NCBI RefSeq assembly: GCF_001690705.1 | Contig: NZ_LZGK01000011.1 | Span: forward strand, 186,001-250,000 | Direction: 5' to 3' | Source of the DNA: Gilliamella sp. wkB178 | GTDB lineage: Bacteria; Pseudomonadota; Gammaproteobacteria; Enterobacterales; Orbaceae | DNA length: 64,000 nt | Shown: positions 43,810 to 54,733 of the stretch, piece after piece | Layout: each line of letters starts with the position of its first letter | How positions within the stretch are numbered: position 1 is the stretch's first letter | Made by a program: the position numbers and the translations under genes | The notes under the pieces: generated by a model | The model's database searches: none | What the model was told of the DNA's origin: nothing | The model's input: the letters and a program-made list of their open reading frames with translations, nothing else

Positions 43810-44520
43810 TCAAGGTTTATAACCAATAAGCATTTCGCGTTTAACGCCAAAGCCTTGGCGTTTACTCACCACAAAGCCGGCATTGATTAAATTGCGGCGC
43901 ACAAAACCTGCTGCGGTAAAAGTAGCAAAGCTCCCTTGGCTTGCCGTTAACTGAAAACATGCTTTAAATAACGATTCCGACCACATATCCGGGTTTTTAG
44001 CCGGTGAAAAACCATCAAAAAACCACGCATCCACCAACAGTTGCTGTTGCGCCAAAAAATCGGGAAAATCGCTGACATCACCATTAAACACCGCCAAACT
44101 AACCTCTTTTAGTTGCCAACTTGATTGATTGAAATTAGTTTGTAACTGTTTAGCTAAAGAGCTTAACGACAGGTTATTTGGTATAATTGTAGAGTGGATC
44201 TTAATCATCTCAGGCTTAGATAATGGATATTTTTCAACACTAAAAAATTGGAGTTGCTTGAGTATATGTTCAGGATATTGTTGCCTAAATTGCAAAAAAG
44301 TTTGCCATAACAACAAAAAACTAAGCCCGGAACCAAAACCAGTTTCGCCAACAATAAACTGGTCACTTTGGTGTTGAATAAAACGTTGGTATAAATTATT
44401 ACCCTCAATAAACACATAGTTGGTTTCGGCAATGGCACCGTCAGTATTAAAATACACATCATTAAAATAACTCGACATAGGATTCTGGTTTTCATCCCAG
44501 AAAATGGTAGGTGTTTGCAT
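43810..44520 (-). CDS. mnmD: tRNA mnm5s2U methyltransferase MnmD (MnmC N-domain only)
   Basis: 236 residues. VGETGFGSGLSFLLLWQTF is the AdoMet site, DAWFFDGFSPAKNPDMWS the DUF752 hallmark, and FVRRNLINAGFVVSKRQGFGVKREML the end. Only the methyltransferase domain of MnmC is present; the FAD oxidase half found in E. coli MnmC is absent. It would do the last methylation of mnm5s2U34, with the intermediate formed another way. Confidence 0.88.
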   Translation of the reverse strand: MQTPTIFWDENQNPMSSYFNDVYFNTDGAIAETNYVFIEGNNLYQRFIQHQSDQFIVGETGFGSGLSFLLLWQTFLQFRQQYPEHILKQLQFFSVEKYPLSKPEMIKIHSTIIPNNLSLSSLAKQLQTNFNQSSWQLKEVSLAVFNGDVSDFPDFLAQQQLLVDAWFFDGFSPAKNPDMWSESLFKACFQLTASQGSFATFTAAGFVRRNLINAGFVVSKRQGFGVKREMLIGYKP

Positions 44521-44609
44521 AAAAATCCTTTAAACAACCATCTTTGATGGAACTGTATATTAACTAAGTTTCCGTATATAATACGCCAGATTAATTGATG
44601 AGGTAAATT

Positions 44610-45341
44610 ATGGTTTTTCTATTTCGCTTAGTTAGCGTTTTAATATTAGGGATTATTATTTGTTGTTTAGGCATAATATTTTGCTTATTTAATCCCCGCA
44701 ACCCTAAAAATGTTGCCCGTTTTGCACATCTATTTAGTTTCTTTTTTGCCCCAATATTAGGTGTCAAAGTTGATACCCGTAAATATCCAAATATCGAAAA
44801 TCTGGGTAGTTGCGTGTTTATTGCTAATCACCAAAATAATTATGACATGGTGGTCGCCGCCGAAATTGTTCAACCTAAAACCGTTACGGTTGGCAAAAAA
44901 AGCCTGGCTTGGATCCCGTTTTTTGGCCAACTCTATTACTTAACCGGTAACATCTTGCTTGATCGTAATAATAAAGCCAAAGCCCACGATACCATTAATC
45001 AAGTCGTCAATGAAATTAAACGCCGAGGTATTTCAATTTGGATGTTCCCGGAAGGTACTCGTAGCCGTGGCCGTGGATTACTCCCTTTCAAAACCGGTGC
45101 TTTTAAAGCCGCCATTGCCGCGGGTGTACCAATTGTGCCTATTTGCGTGTCAGACACTAACAATATCAAATTAAATCGTTTACATAACGGCCATATGATT
45201 GTCGAAATGCTCACCCCTATTGAGACTAAAAGCCTGCACAAAGAAGATGCTCGTGCGTTAATGGAACAGTGTTATCAGCAAATGGCTGCAAAAATCCAAC
45301 AAATCAATGCCGAAGTACAGCAACTAAATCAACAATCGTAA
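44610..45341 (+). CDS. plsC: 1-acylglycerol-3-phosphate O-acyltransferase
   Basis: 243 residues. The NHX4D motif (ANHQNNYDM, about residue 72), FPEGTRSRGRG (about 146) and AAGVPIVPI (about 170) are the acyltransferase blocks. It makes phosphatidic acid at the inner membrane. One or two N-terminal membrane helices (about 4-27 and 42-50). The next gene starts four bases downstream. Confidence 0.95.
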   Translation: MVFLFRLVSVLILGIIICCLGIIFCLFNPRNPKNVARFAHLFSFFFAPILGVKVDTRKYPNIENLGSCVFIANHQNNYDMVVAAEIVQPKTVTVGKKSLAWIPFFGQLYYLTGNILLDRNNKAKAHDTINQVVNEIKRRGISIWMFPEGTRSRGRGLLPFKTGAFKAAIAAGVPIVPICVSDTNNIKLNRLHNGHMIVEMLTPIETKSLHKEDARALMEQCYQQMAAKIQQINAEVQQLNQQS

Positions 45342-45344
45342 TTC

Positions 45345-46118
45345 ATGCAGAACCAAGATCGCAATTTTGATGATATTAGCCATAAGTTTGCGCAAAATAT
45401 TTATGGCACTACTAAAGGTCAAATTCGTGCAGCCATTGTCTGGCAACAGCTAGAAAATATTTTAGCGACTTATCCAAAGCAACAACCGTTAACCATTTTA
45501 GATGCTGGTGGTGGTCAAGGCCAAATTGCTTGTAAATTAGCTAAATTGGGGCACCACGTCACATTGTGTGACATTTCGCAACAAATGTTAAAACTGGCGC
45601 AAGATCAGGCGCAAAAACAACAAGTTTCTATTGAGTTTATTCATGGTGCTATTCAGCAACTGGATAGTGTTATCAATAAACAATTTGATTTGGTCATTTG
45701 CCATGCGGTACTTGAGTGGGTTGCCGAACCTGTCGCTTTACTACAGTCACTAAAACACCACCTAAAACCCAATGGTTATTTGTCACTGATGTTCTATAAC
45801 TACGATGCCTTATTATTTAAAACCGTTACTTTAGGTAATTTTGGTTACACCCAATCTGGTTTAGCTAAACGTAAGAAGAAGACCCTTTCTCCTGATCATC
45901 CCCGCGTACCTAAAGAGGTTTATGCTTGGTTAACCGACCTTGATTTTAAAATCACTAACCTAACTGGTATTCGCATTTTTCATGATTACCTAATCAATAA
46001 AAGCAAAGCGCAAACCAACTTTGAACAATTACTGCAACTTGAACAGCAATATTGCCAGAGTGAACCTTACCTCAGCTTAGCTAGATACATATTAGTTACC
46101 GCTAAAAATATAAATTAG
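45345..46118 (+). CDS. cmoM: tRNA 5-carboxymethoxyuridine methyltransferase CmoM
   Basis: 257 residues. Class I methyltransferase motif ILDAGGGQGQIACKLAKLG, then CHAVLEWVAEPVALL and FYNYDALLFKTVTLGNF, all typical of CmoM (former SmtA). It methylates cmo5U34 to mcmo5U34 in tRNA. Co-transcribed with plsC. Confidence 0.9.
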   Translation: MQNQDRNFDDISHKFAQNIYGTTKGQIRAAIVWQQLENILATYPKQQPLTILDAGGGQGQIACKLAKLGHHVTLCDISQQMLKLAQDQAQKQQVSIEFIHGAIQQLDSVINKQFDLVICHAVLEWVAEPVALLQSLKHHLKPNGYLSLMFYNYDALLFKTVTLGNFGYTQSGLAKRKKKTLSPDHPRVPKEVYAWLTDLDFKITNLTGIRIFHDYLINKSKAQTNFEQLLQLEQQYCQSEPYLSLARYILVTAKNIN

Positions 46119-46222
46119 CTAACTAATCACCATTTTGCCGCAAATTGTAAATCATCACTCGAAAAATTACGCATAAATCGGTATGATAAGCACATAAATT
46201 TTATCAGTAAAGGAAAGTAATT

Positions 46223-47149
46223 ATGATCGTTGTAACAGGTGGTGCCGGATTTATTGGCAGTAACATTGTTAAAGGTTTAAATGATCTTGGGCATACCAAT
46301 ATCTTAGTGGTTGATGATTTAACCGATGGTACCAAATTCGCTAACTTAGTCGATTTAGATATTGCCGATTATATGGATAAAGACGAGTTTATTGCCGCCA
46401 TTATTGCCAACGATGATCTGGATATTGAGGTTATTTTTCACCAAGGTGCCTGCTCAGCAACCACCGAATGGGATGGCAAGTACATGATGGAGAACAACTA
46501 TGATTATTCCAAAGATTTACTCCATTATTGCTTAGATTTTAACATTCCATTTATATATGCTTCTTCCGCTGCCACATATGGCGGTCGTAGTGATAATTTT
46601 ATTGAAGATCGCGCCTATGAAAAACCATTAAATGTGTACGGCTATTCTAAATTCCTCTTTGATCAATATGTCCGCAGCATATTACCGCAAGCCGAATCGC
46701 CGGTTTGTGGCTTCCGCTACTTTAATGTGTATGGCCCACGTGAATCCCACAAAGGCAGTATGGCCAGTGTAGCCTTCCATTTAAATCAACAGATTAATAA
46801 AGGGGAAAAACCTAAATTATTTGTAGGTAGCGACAACTTCAAACGCGACTTTATTTATGTGGATGATGTGGTTAGTGTTAATTTATGGTTCTGGCAAAAT
46901 AACATTTCCGGGATTTATAATTGTGGTACCGGGCGCGCAGAATCATTTCAAACCGTAGCCGATGCTGTGCTTAATTATCATCACCAAGGTGAAATTGACT
47001 ATATCCCATTCCCGGAAAACTTGAAAGGACGCTACCAAAGCTTTACCCAAGCAGATTTAACCAAATTTAGGCAAACTGGTTGCCCGATTGAATTCCAAAC
47101 CGTTACTGAAGGCACCACTAAATACATGCAATGGCTCAACCAGCAATAA
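46223..47149 (+). CDS. hldD: ADP-L-glycero-D-manno-heptose 6-epimerase
   Basis: 308 residues. The Rossmann start [19 protein letters not shown], the YGYSKFLFD catalytic Tyr/Lys and the [15 protein letters not shown] loop identify the extended SDR HldD. It supplies ADP-heptose for the LPS inner core. First gene of the hldD-waaF-waaC operon. Confidence 0.96.
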   Translation: MIVVTGGAGFIGSNIVKGLNDLGHTNILVVDDLTDGTKFANLVDLDIADYMDKDEFIAAIIANDDLDIEVIFHQGACSATTEWDGKYMMENNYDYSKDLLHYCLDFNIPFIYASSAATYGGRSDNFIEDRAYEKPLNVYGYSKFLFDQYVRSILPQAESPVCGFRYFNVYGPRESHKGSMASVAFHLNQQINKGEKPKLFVGSDNFKRDFIYVDDVVSVNLWFWQNNISGIYNCGTGRAESFQTVADAVLNYHHQGEIDYIPFPENLKGRYQSFTQADLTKFRQTGCPIEFQTVTEGTTKYMQWLNQQ

Positions 47150-47160
47150 AGGTAACAAAA

Positions 47161-48207
47161 ATGAAAACTCTCATTATTGGTCCTTCATGGGTTGGCGATA
47201 TGATGATGTCACAAAGTCTATACCGCACCTTAAAACAGCTTAATCCTGAGAATGAAATTGATGTCATGGCTCCCGCTTGGTGCCGAGCACTTTTAAATAA
47301 AATGCCTGAAGTTAACCAAGCAATTGCCATGCCTCTTGGTCATGGTGAATTTGCATTAGGTAAACGCCGTCAATTAGGCAAATCATTGCGGGGGGAACAT
47401 TATGATCAAGCCATCGTGCTACCTAATTCCTTTAAATCTGCTTTGATCCCCTTTTTTGCTGAAATTCCTAAACGCACCGGGTGGCAAGGTGAAATGCGTT
47501 ATGTATTGCTCAACGACATGCGCAAACTTGATAAAAAGGCGTGGCCATTAATGGTGCAACGTTATGTTGCCCTAGCCTACCCTAAACATGAAGTTCATAC
47601 AGCAGACGATTTACCGCAACCACTATTATGGCCAAAACTAGAAGTTCAAGCGGATGAAGTTACCGCGGCTTTAACTAGCTTTGAAATTCCACAAGACGCA
47701 CCATTAATTGGTTTTTGCCCGGGTGCCGAATTTGGACCAGCCAAACGCTGGCCGGACTATCATTATGCGGCACTTGCCGATCTGTTAGTTAGGCAACATG
47801 CCAAGATTCTAATCTTTGGTTCAGCTAACGATCGTGAAGTTGGTGACAACATCATCGCTAAAATGACGCATGGTGAAGAATGTATTAATTTAGCCGGTAA
47901 AACTCAGCTTGAACAAGCGATTAACTTAATTGCCGCTTGTAAAGCCATTGTTACCAACGACTCAGGTTTAATGCATGTAGCAGCGGCGGTGGATCGACCT
48001 TTGGTTGCGCTTTATGGTCCAAGTAGCCCTGAGTTTACCCCGCCATTGTCTAATAAAGCCGAAGTAATACGCTTGATCACTGGTTATCAACGTGTGCGCC
48101 ACGGTGATGCCGAGCAAGGTTACCATCAAAGTTTGATTGATATTAAACCAGAAGCTGTGTTTGAAACTTTGATGAAATTAATTGTCCGTTGTGAAAAGAG
48201 TAATTAA
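47161..48207 (+). CDS. waaF: ADP-heptose:LPS heptosyltransferase II
   Basis: 348 residues from the ATG at 47161, with AGG upstream; an earlier in-frame start at 47131 would overlap hldD. GT-9 markers: IIGPSWVGDMMMSQSLY, GAEFGPAKRWPDYHYA and TNDSGLMHVAAAVDRPLVALYGP. It adds the second heptose of the inner core. Two bases separate it from waaC. Confidence 0.94.
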   Translation: MKTLIIGPSWVGDMMMSQSLYRTLKQLNPENEIDVMAPAWCRALLNKMPEVNQAIAMPLGHGEFALGKRRQLGKSLRGEHYDQAIVLPNSFKSALIPFFAEIPKRTGWQGEMRYVLLNDMRKLDKKAWPLMVQRYVALAYPKHEVHTADDLPQPLLWPKLEVQADEVTAALTSFEIPQDAPLIGFCPGAEFGPAKRWPDYHYAALADLLVRQHAKILIFGSANDREVGDNIIAKMTHGEECINLAGKTQLEQAINLIAACKAIVTNDSGLMHVAAAVDRPLVALYGPSSPEFTPPLSNKAEVIRLITGYQRVRHGDAEQGYHQSLIDIKPEAVFETLMKLIVRCEKSN

Positions 48208-48209
48208 GT

Positions 48210-49172
48210 ATGCGTGTCCTAGTAGTTAAAACCTCGTCCATGGGTGATGTACTGCATACACTACCGGCGTTAACCGATGCCGCTAACTGCCTACCTAATA
48301 TTACTTTTGATTGGGTAGTCGAAGAAAATTTTGCTCAAATCCCGAGTTGGCATTTTGCTGTCGATAAAGTTATTCCGGTAGCGATCCGCCGCTGGCGCAA
48401 AAACTGGTTTGGCAAACAAGTGCGCCAAGAGCGCCAGCAGTTTATCCAACAACTTAGGCAACGTGAATATGCCGCGATTATTGACGCCCAAGGCTTAATT
48501 AAAAGTGCTTTCCTCATTACGCGTAAAGCACGTGGTATCAAACATGGACTTGATCGCACCAGCATTAAAGAACCGATTGCTAGCTGGTTTTATGACATTA
48601 AGCACTATGTACCTAAACAATTACATGCCATTGAACGCGTGCGCTTATTATTCGCCGCCAGTTTAAACTATAATTGTCCAACCACTATAGGGGATTATGC
48701 TATTGCGCGCCATTTTTTATCAGCATTGCCTAGCGATAACCAACAGTACCTAGTATTTTTACATGCCACCACGCGTGATGAAAAACATTGGACTGAAGCT
48801 GCTTGGCGCCAATTAATAGCATTAATCGTACCAACTGGTTTAAAAATTAAATTACCTTGGGGAGCACCGCACGAACATGAACGGGCTTTACGCTTGGCAC
48901 AAGGTTTTGACCATGTAGAAGTGTTACCTAAACTGTCACTTGCTGAGGTAGCAACCATTATTGCGGGCGCCAAGGCTGTGGTTTCGGTGGATACGGGTTT
49001 AAGTCATTTAACTGCGGCTTTAGATCGCCCTAACATCACCTTATTTGGTGCAACTGATCCCCAGTTAATTGGTGGTTATGGTAATCATCAATACAGCATG
49101 ATATCGCCAGAAAGGAGCATGCACAGCATAACTGCTGAGCAAGTTTATCAAAAGTTAACTGACTTACTCTAA
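48210..49172 (+). CDS. waaC: ADP-heptose:LPS heptosyltransferase I
   Basis: 320 residues. VVKTSSMGDVLHTLPALTDA at the start, FDWVVEENFAQIP and VSVDTGLSHLTAALDRPNITLFG near the end are the WaaC pattern. It adds the first heptose to Kdo. Last gene of the LPS core operon. Confidence 0.94.
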   Translation: MRVLVVKTSSMGDVLHTLPALTDAANCLPNITFDWVVEENFAQIPSWHFAVDKVIPVAIRRWRKNWFGKQVRQERQQFIQQLRQREYAAIIDAQGLIKSAFLITRKARGIKHGLDRTSIKEPIASWFYDIKHYVPKQLHAIERVRLLFAASLNYNCPTTIGDYAIARHFLSALPSDNQQYLVFLHATTRDEKHWTEAAWRQLIALIVPTGLKIKLPWGAPHEHERALRLAQGFDHVEVLPKLSLAEVATIIAGAKAVVSVDTGLSHLTAALDRPNITLFGATDPQLIGGYGNHQYSMISPERSMHSITAEQVYQKLTDLL

Positions 49173-49218
49173 ATTTAACAGCTACAATTTTTATCTATTA
49201 TGAAAAGGAATCAACAAA

Positions 49219-49419
49219 ATGAATCAATACTGTGATCTCATCCGCGAAAAATATGCTCAAATTGGTAGTAACGATCTTGGTTATATCGAGGATGCTTTAG
49301 GAGCGGTTATGCAGGCACTTGATGCAGTCGCTCGCGATCAACAAGTACCGGAATCATTAAGACATAAAGCGGCTTATGCGGCTGCCAACCTATTAATGAG
49401 TGATTTTGACATCAACTAA
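49219..49419 (+). CDS. yejL: YejL family protein (DUF1414)
   Basis: 66 residues: [22 protein letters not shown] to the end [20 protein letters not shown]. This small helical family is conserved in gammaproteobacteria; role unknown. Overlaps the histidine kinase gene by eight bases at the 3' end (convergent). Confidence 0.85.
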   Translation: MNQYCDLIREKYAQIGSNDLGYIEDALGAVMQALDAVARDQQVPESLRHKAAYAAANLLMSDFDIN

Positions 49420-50821
49420 TCGCCGTAGGTAAATTAATCACAAAGCGCGTAGATTGGTCATCCGATTCAACATAAATACTGCCTTTATGAGTTTCAATAA
49501 TCGATTTAACAATCGCCAAACCAATCCCGGCACCAGAACCACTTTCATGACTATTACGATGTCGGGATTGATCAACCCGATAAAAACGGTCAAATAAATT
49601 AGGCAAATGTTTGCTGTCTATCTTAGTACCAGGATTAGAAACAATCACTTTTACGCGTTTGTCGGTTACTTGGCTTAAAGTAATGGTGATAGTTTCATTT
49701 TTGGGCGTGTAGCGCACTGCATTGGATAAAATATTAATAAATGCCCGCCCTAACATAATTTTATCACCTTGAATATGGGAACACTGACCTTCAATATTAA
49801 AAGTAATATGTTTTTCATCTGTAAGCGGTTCAAAATAATCACACAGATTAGTAATCATTGTCAGTAAATCAATATCAATTAGATTAGGCACTAATTGTCG
49901 ATTATCTGCTTGGGCTAAAAATAGCATATCCGAGATCATTTGCGACATTTTTTCATATTCTTCTAAATTAGAATATAAAATCTCACGGTATTCTTCAGTA
50001 GTTCGAGCATTATTCAACACAATCTGAGTTTGAGTGGTTAAGTTAGTAATCGGGGTACGCATTTCATGAGCAATATCTGCGGTAAAGTCACGTTGGCGCC
50101 GAAACATATCTTCCATGCGGTTAAGCATATTATTAAACGCTTTTACTAAACTAAAGTACTTAATCGGAACTGATGACGTAGGAATGCGATGATTAAGGCT
50201 TTTTAAATTAATACGCTCAATTTTCTTAATTAAACGATTGATTGGTTTTTGGGTAAAATAAATAGTAATCAATGAGGCAATTAAAGCTAAAACACAAGCT
50301 ATCGCAATAAGTATTCCTAAACCATAACGTAAGCGACTAATAAACTCAATTTGTAAATCCCGCCCAACAGCAACAATAGTAGTATATTCTTTACCATCGT
50401 CCACCTTCATGCGCGAGGCTGCAATACGATAGGATGACTTATCCATACTGAAAATTGCGGTACGGTGATCACTAATAATTTGTTCTAAATCTGCTGGAGT
50501 TAAAGCAATAGCAAGGTTAGGGCCACGGGTACGGTAAAGAATTTTGCTGCCATCATCAATAATATAAACAAACAAGTGATGATGACCGGTTAAAATCAAC
50601 AACAGATTCTGAAAAAATTCATCACGATTATCATCCGGAGAATAATAAGACAGTTCACGTTCAATCGAAGTGATCACCGAATTTAATTCAGTCACATTTT
50701 GTTGAATGGAAAATTTTTCAAATGAACGTTCAATTAAGCAACTAAAACAATAAAGTAGCCCACAAGTCAGTAAGCAAATAATCACCGGCAACCGGAAGGA
50801 AATAATATTATTCTGTTTCAT
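49412..50821 (-). CDS. Sensor histidine kinase, CusS-like (heavy-metal type)
   Basis: 469 residues. Two membrane helices (about 9-27 and 168-190) flank a periplasmic sensor domain. HAMP ([20 protein letters not shown]) then the H-box [20 protein letters not shown]-box [12 protein letters not shown] and G-box [13 protein letters not shown] follow. Length and HAMP/H-box sequence fit the CusS/IrlS heavy-metal group. No metal efflux genes are in the window, so the signal is not known. Translationally coupled to the regulator. Confidence 0.85.
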   Translation of the reverse strand: MKQNNIISFRLPVIICLLTCGLLYCFSCLIERSFEKFSIQQNVTELNSVITSIERELSYYSPDDNRDEFFQNLLLILTGHHHLFVYIIDDGSKILYRTRGPNLAIALTPADLEQIISDHRTAIFSMDKSSYRIAASRMKVDDGKEYTTIVAVGRDLQIEFISRLRYGLGILIAIACVLALIASLITIYFTQKPINRLIKKIERINLKSLNHRIPTSSVPIKYFSLVKAFNNMLNRMEDMFRRQRDFTADIAHEMRTPITNLTTQTQIVLNNARTTEEYREILYSNLEEYEKMSQMISDMLFLAQADNRQLVPNLIDIDLLTMITNLCDYFEPLTDEKHITFNIEGQCSHIQGDKIMLGRAFINILSNAVRYTPKNETITITLSQVTDKRVKVIVSNPGTKIDSKHLPNLFDRFYRVDQSRHRNSHESGSGAGIGLAIVKSIIETHKGSIYVESDDQSTRFVINLPTAIS

Positions 50822-51494
50822 TTAAAACATCTAACTTATAGCCCATTCCTCGAACCGTATGAATTAATTTTGGTTCAAATCCGGCATCGATTTTGTTGCG
50901 TAAGCGCCTAATAGCAACATCAATAACATTGGTATCACTATCAAAATTCATGTCCCACACTTGCGAAGCAATTAACGATCTCGGTAATACTTCACCCGGG
51001 TAACGTAAAAAATATTCTAATAATAAAAATTCTTTATTGGTTAAATCAATGCGAGTACCGGAACGAGTAACAGTTCGTTTAGGTAAATCCATAACTAAAT
51101 CGGCAATGGTTAATTTATAATTATTAACTTGCGGAACATTTCGCCTTAATAGTGATTTAATTCGAGCCAATAACTCCGCAAATGAAAATGGTTTAACTAA
51201 ATAATCATCGGCGCCAAGGTTAAGCCCTTTCACTTTATCTTCCACTCGGCCCATAGCCGTAAGTAAAATAATTTGCGTATCTTTGCCAGCTTGGCGTAAA
51301 GATTCCACAATCTTCCAACCTACAATATCGGGTAACATTACATCGAGGATGATTAAATCATAATCTTCAGTCATTGCTCTATGGTAACCATCCAGACCAT
51401 TATTAGTCAGATCGACAATAAACCCTGATTCAATAAGACCCTGACGGAGGTACTCACCTGTTTTTTGTTCATCTTCAACAACTAATAACTTCAT
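50808..51494 (-). CDS. OmpR-family response regulator, CusR-like
   Basis: 228 residues. Receiver domain with acceptor Asp in [12 protein letters not shown] (about residue 51) and the switch Lys in DYLVKPFSF. Winged helix at about 130-222 ending RGMGYKLDV. First gene of the operon, overlapping the kinase by 14 bases. The leader with repeated TGACATTTTAATGAC may be its own binding site. Confidence 0.9.
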   Translation of the reverse strand: MKLLVVEDEQKTGEYLRQGLIESGFIVDLTNNGLDGYHRAMTEDYDLIILDVMLPDIVGWKIVESLRQAGKDTQIILLTAMGRVEDKVKGLNLGADDYLVKPFSFAELLARIKSLLRRNVPQVNNYKLTIADLVMDLPKRTVTRSGTRIDLTNKEFLLLEYFLRYPGEVLPRSLIASQVWDMNFDSDTNVIDVAIRRLRNKIDAGFEPKLIHTVRGMGYKLDVLNETE

Positions 51495-51638
51495 TTTAAC
51501 ATTTCCTTCGTTGTTTTATCAGGTTATCTATATTGTATACATACCCTGTTAGCATATACGAATTATGCAAATGCTATCATGACATTTTAATGACTATTTT
51601 GTAATGATGTTGTCACTAACCAGTTGGTTTTGGTTTGC

Positions 51639-51751
51639 TATATTAGCCGCGCAATGATTCATGAGGCTAGACAGTATTGTTTCATTGTTTTATTTCCTTT
51701 CATCCATTCCTTGCAATTTAATGCAGCCCTAGTTTATCTAGGGTTTTTTTT
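51639..51751 (+). ncRNA. Candidate small RNA
   Basis: TATATT (51639-51644) resembles a -10 element, though the -35 is weak. About 95 bases later, CCCTAG / CTAGGG (51727-51743) forms a hairpin with nine T following. No convincing coding frame ends before this terminator and no annotated gene needs it: it lies between the divergent regulator gene and trmA. No known sRNA family recognised. Confidence 0.45.
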
Positions 51752-51855
51752 TGTCAAAACAATGCTAGTGTCAATCTCAATACAATTATCGGTAATCTTT
51801 AGTAAAACTTAAGTTATTTTAGCAAAAAAAATTCAATTTTAAATAGGCAAATTAG

Positions 51856-52953
51856 TTACTGCTTTTGTAAAACCACTCCGGTTTCAATATGTTGAGTATA
51901 AGGAAACTGATCAAACAATGCCAAATGTTTAATACTATGCGTTAACGTCAATTGTTGTAGATTCTCCTTTAGAGTTTGTGGATTGCAAGAAATGTACACA
52001 ATCGTTGGGTAGTGTTTAAGCATATCTATAGTAGCCGCATCCAAACCCCCACGAGGTGGATCGACTAAAACCGTATTACACTGGTAAGTGTCCAGATCGA
52101 TACCATTTAAACGCTTAAACTCTCGCTCTTTTTTAAGCGCACTGGTAAATTCAGCCGCGGATAACCGGGCAATAATCAAATTATTAATCTTATTCACAGC
52201 AATATTATGTTGAGCCGAATAAACCGACGCCTTGGCAATTTCAGTAGCAAGCACTTTACGAAAGTTTTGCGCCAAAGCAATGGAAAAATTGCCATTACCA
52301 CAATAAAACTCCAGCAAATCACCGCCTAAGCCTTTAGTTACACTAATAGCCCACTGCAACATTTTAATATTCACAGCCGCATTAGGCTGAGTAAAACTAT
52401 TTTCTACTTGCCGGTAAGTAAAGTTATTACCTAGCACCGGTAACACTTCATCAACATAATCCACATCCACCGGGATTTTTTGATTACTGGCACGACCAAC
52501 TAAGTTGGCATTAATACCCACATTAGCTAATTGTTGTTTTAAAAGTTGAGCTTGTAACAACCATTCGTCACCTAACTTTTTATGATATAACAGCGTAATT
52601 AGTAATTGACCACTCAAAGTGGCAAAATAATCAATTTGGAACAGCAAATGCCGCAACGTGTGGTTGTGTTGTAACAATGGCAAAATAGCCTGCATTGCCT
52701 GATTAATAAGCTGAGAGGCAACCGGGAAACTATCAACTCGCACCCGTTTTTTAGTATGTTTATCATACATAATGTGATATAACTCTGCACCATTATGCCA
52801 AACCCTGAACTCAGCCCGCATACGGTAATGACTAAGCGGTGAGGTATGCACGGTTAGTTCCGGTAATGCAAACGTCGATAACAGATCTTTAAGGTGAGTG
52901 ACTTTATTGGTTAATTGCTGATTATAAGCTGCGGTTGAAAAACATTCAGTCAT
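51856..52953 (-). CDS. trmA: tRNA (uracil-5-)-methyltransferase TrmA
   Basis: 365 residues. [16 protein letters not shown] (AdoMet site), VDPPRGGLD, and [13 protein letters not shown] with the catalytic Cys are diagnostic; the N-terminal [14 protein letters not shown] is TrmA specific. It makes T54 in tRNA. Confidence 0.96.
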   Translation of the reverse strand: MTECFSTAAYNQQLTNKVTHLKDLLSTFALPELTVHTSPLSHYRMRAEFRVWHNGAELYHIMYDKHTKKRVRVDSFPVASQLINQAMQAILPLLQHNHTLRHLLFQIDYFATLSGQLLITLLYHKKLGDEWLLQAQLLKQQLANVGINANLVGRASNQKIPVDVDYVDEVLPVLGNNFTYRQVENSFTQPNAAVNIKMLQWAISVTKGLGGDLLEFYCGNGNFSIALAQNFRKVLATEIAKASVYSAQHNIAVNKINNLIIARLSAAEFTSALKKEREFKRLNGIDLDTYQCNTVLVDPPRGGLDAATIDMLKHYPTIVYISCNPQTLKENLQQLTLTHSIKHLALFDQFPYTQHIETGVVLQKQ

Positions 52954-53223
52954 ATTAATTGATTACTATATAAAATATACGGTTGATTATTGGCAAGTTG
53001 CTTATTGCTAATAGCATCAGCATAAAACTGGTTGTTAAGCTAGATAGCGCCAATAATTAAATAACAAGTTAATGAAATTGGTTAGCCATAATCTTAACAT
53101 AAACTAGCACTGATAATAAATTTTTATACGCAAACGTAGGGTTCTCAGGAAACATCTTGGCAACAAATAACCAATACCCAAAATCTATAATACAGCAAAT
53201 GCCCGGTAAGGCTTAATTACTGA

Positions 53224-53251
53224 TTGTAGTTCTATTGTTTGCCGTTATAAT
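53224..53251 (+). promoter_or_regulatory. Probable srmB promoter
   Basis: TTGTAG (53224-53229), 16-base spacer, TATAAT (53246-53251), 46 bases before the srmB start. The rest of the trmA-srmB gap (52954-53223) shows no gene or strong structure. Confidence 0.5.
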
Positions 53252-53296
53252 GATTCACATTATTAGCGACAGCATATTATTAACGATAAATACTCT

Positions 53297-54607
53297 ATGA
53301 CCGCACAGACTTTTTCCAACTTAGAATTAGACGACGTTTTAATTCACAACTTACAACAGCAAAATATCAATACCCCAACCGTTATCCAAGCGCAAACCAT
53401 TCCGGTGGCCTTAGATGGCAAGGATATTCTCGGCTCGGCGCCAACGGGTACTGGCAAAACCTTAGCTTTTTTAATCCCGGCAGTGCAGCATCTATTGGAC
53501 TTCCCGCGCCGCAAGCCTGGGCCGCCACGCATTTTAGTTTTAACGCCAACTCGGGAACTGGCAATGCAAATTGCCGAACAAGCGAAACTATTAACGGCAA
53601 CCACCAATTTAAGTATTGCCACAATTACCGGCGGTGTGGCTTACATGAACCATGCTGAAGTGTTCAGCAAAAATCAAGATATCGTCATTGCTACTACCGG
53701 CCGCTTACTACAATATATTAAAGAAGAAAATTTTGACTGCCGCGCAGTAGAAATGCTGATTTTAGATGAAGCTGATCGCATGTTGGACATGGGCTTTGCT
53801 CAAGATGTAGAAACCATTGCCGCAGAAACCCGTTGGCGCAAACAAACGTTACTGTTTTCAGCCACTTTAGAAGGTGAAGGTTTACACGATTTTGCTAAGC
53901 GCATTTTAAATGAACCGGTGGAGATTAATGCCGATCCATCGCGCAAAGAACGTAAAAAAATCTTACAATTTTATTATCGTGCCGATGATTTAACCCATAA
54001 ACTTGCCCTGCTAGTTCACTTATTAAAACAACCAGAATTGCAAAAAACGATTGTGTTTGTCCGCAAGCGTGAACGCGTGCACGAATTAGTCACTTGGTTA
54101 CACCAAGCTGGCATTAGTAGCTGCTATTTAGAAGGCGAAATGGTGCAAGCTAAACGCAACGAAGCCATTAAACGCATCAGTAATAATACTGTCAACGTAT
54201 TGGTGGCTACCGACGTTGCCGCGCGTGGCATTGATATTGATGATGTTACCCATGTGATTAATTTTGATGCGCCAAAAACGGCGGATGTCTACTTACACCG
54301 CATTGGTCGCACCGCCCGCGCCGGTAAAAAAGGCACTGCCATTATGCTGGTCGAAGCCCACGATAACGAATTATTGAAAAAAATCGAACGCTACATTCAA
54401 GAACCGATTAAATTAAGAACTATCGATGAACTGAGGCCGAAGACTAAAGCGCCAAAACCGGTCACCAAGAAAAAAGTCTCACAAAAAACTAAGCAAAAAC
54501 AGTCGGATAAAAAGAAAGAACAAACTACCAAGAAAAAGGTCAAACTCCGCCACCGCGACAGTAAAAATAAGGGCAAACCGAAAAGGTTAATAACTACAGC
54601 CGAATAA
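53297..54607 (+). CDS. srmB: DEAD-box RNA helicase SrmB
   Basis: 436 residues. Motifs: Q (TVIQAQTIPVAL), I (GSAPTGTGKT), Ia (PTRELAMQ), II (LDEADRMLDMG), III (SAT), V (VATDVAARGIDI) and VI (HRIGRTARAG). The C-terminal 55 residues are very rich in Lys (KKKVSQKTKQKQSDKKKEQ), as in SrmB. It helps assemble the 50S subunit. Confidence 0.92.
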   Translation: MTAQTFSNLELDDVLIHNLQQQNINTPTVIQAQTIPVALDGKDILGSAPTGTGKTLAFLIPAVQHLLDFPRRKPGPPRILVLTPTRELAMQIAEQAKLLTATTNLSIATITGGVAYMNHAEVFSKNQDIVIATTGRLLQYIKEENFDCRAVEMLILDEADRMLDMGFAQDVETIAAETRWRKQTLLFSATLEGEGLHDFAKRILNEPVEINADPSRKERKKILQFYYRADDLTHKLALLVHLLKQPELQKTIVFVRKRERVHELVTWLHQAGISSCYLEGEMVQAKRNEAIKRISNNTVNVLVATDVAARGIDIDDVTHVINFDAPKTADVYLHRIGRTARAGKKGTAIMLVEAHDNELLKKIERYIQEPIKLRTIDELRPKTKAPKPVTKKKVSQKTKQKQSDKKKEQTTKKKVKLRHRDSKNKGKPKRLITTAE

Positions 54608-54733
54608 TAAACACCCGCCTAATAGTTTAAACTTATAAAATTGATTGTTCATAACAACTTGGACAATCAACTTTAATTGCTATAATGCACAAATAAATTG
54701 TTATGCACTTTAAATACCACAAGGAGATAGATT

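Noticed and set aside
51624-51812. 62-codon open frame over the candidate small RNA
   Set aside because: It runs through the terminator hairpin and T-run and has no ribosome-binding site or protein-like composition.
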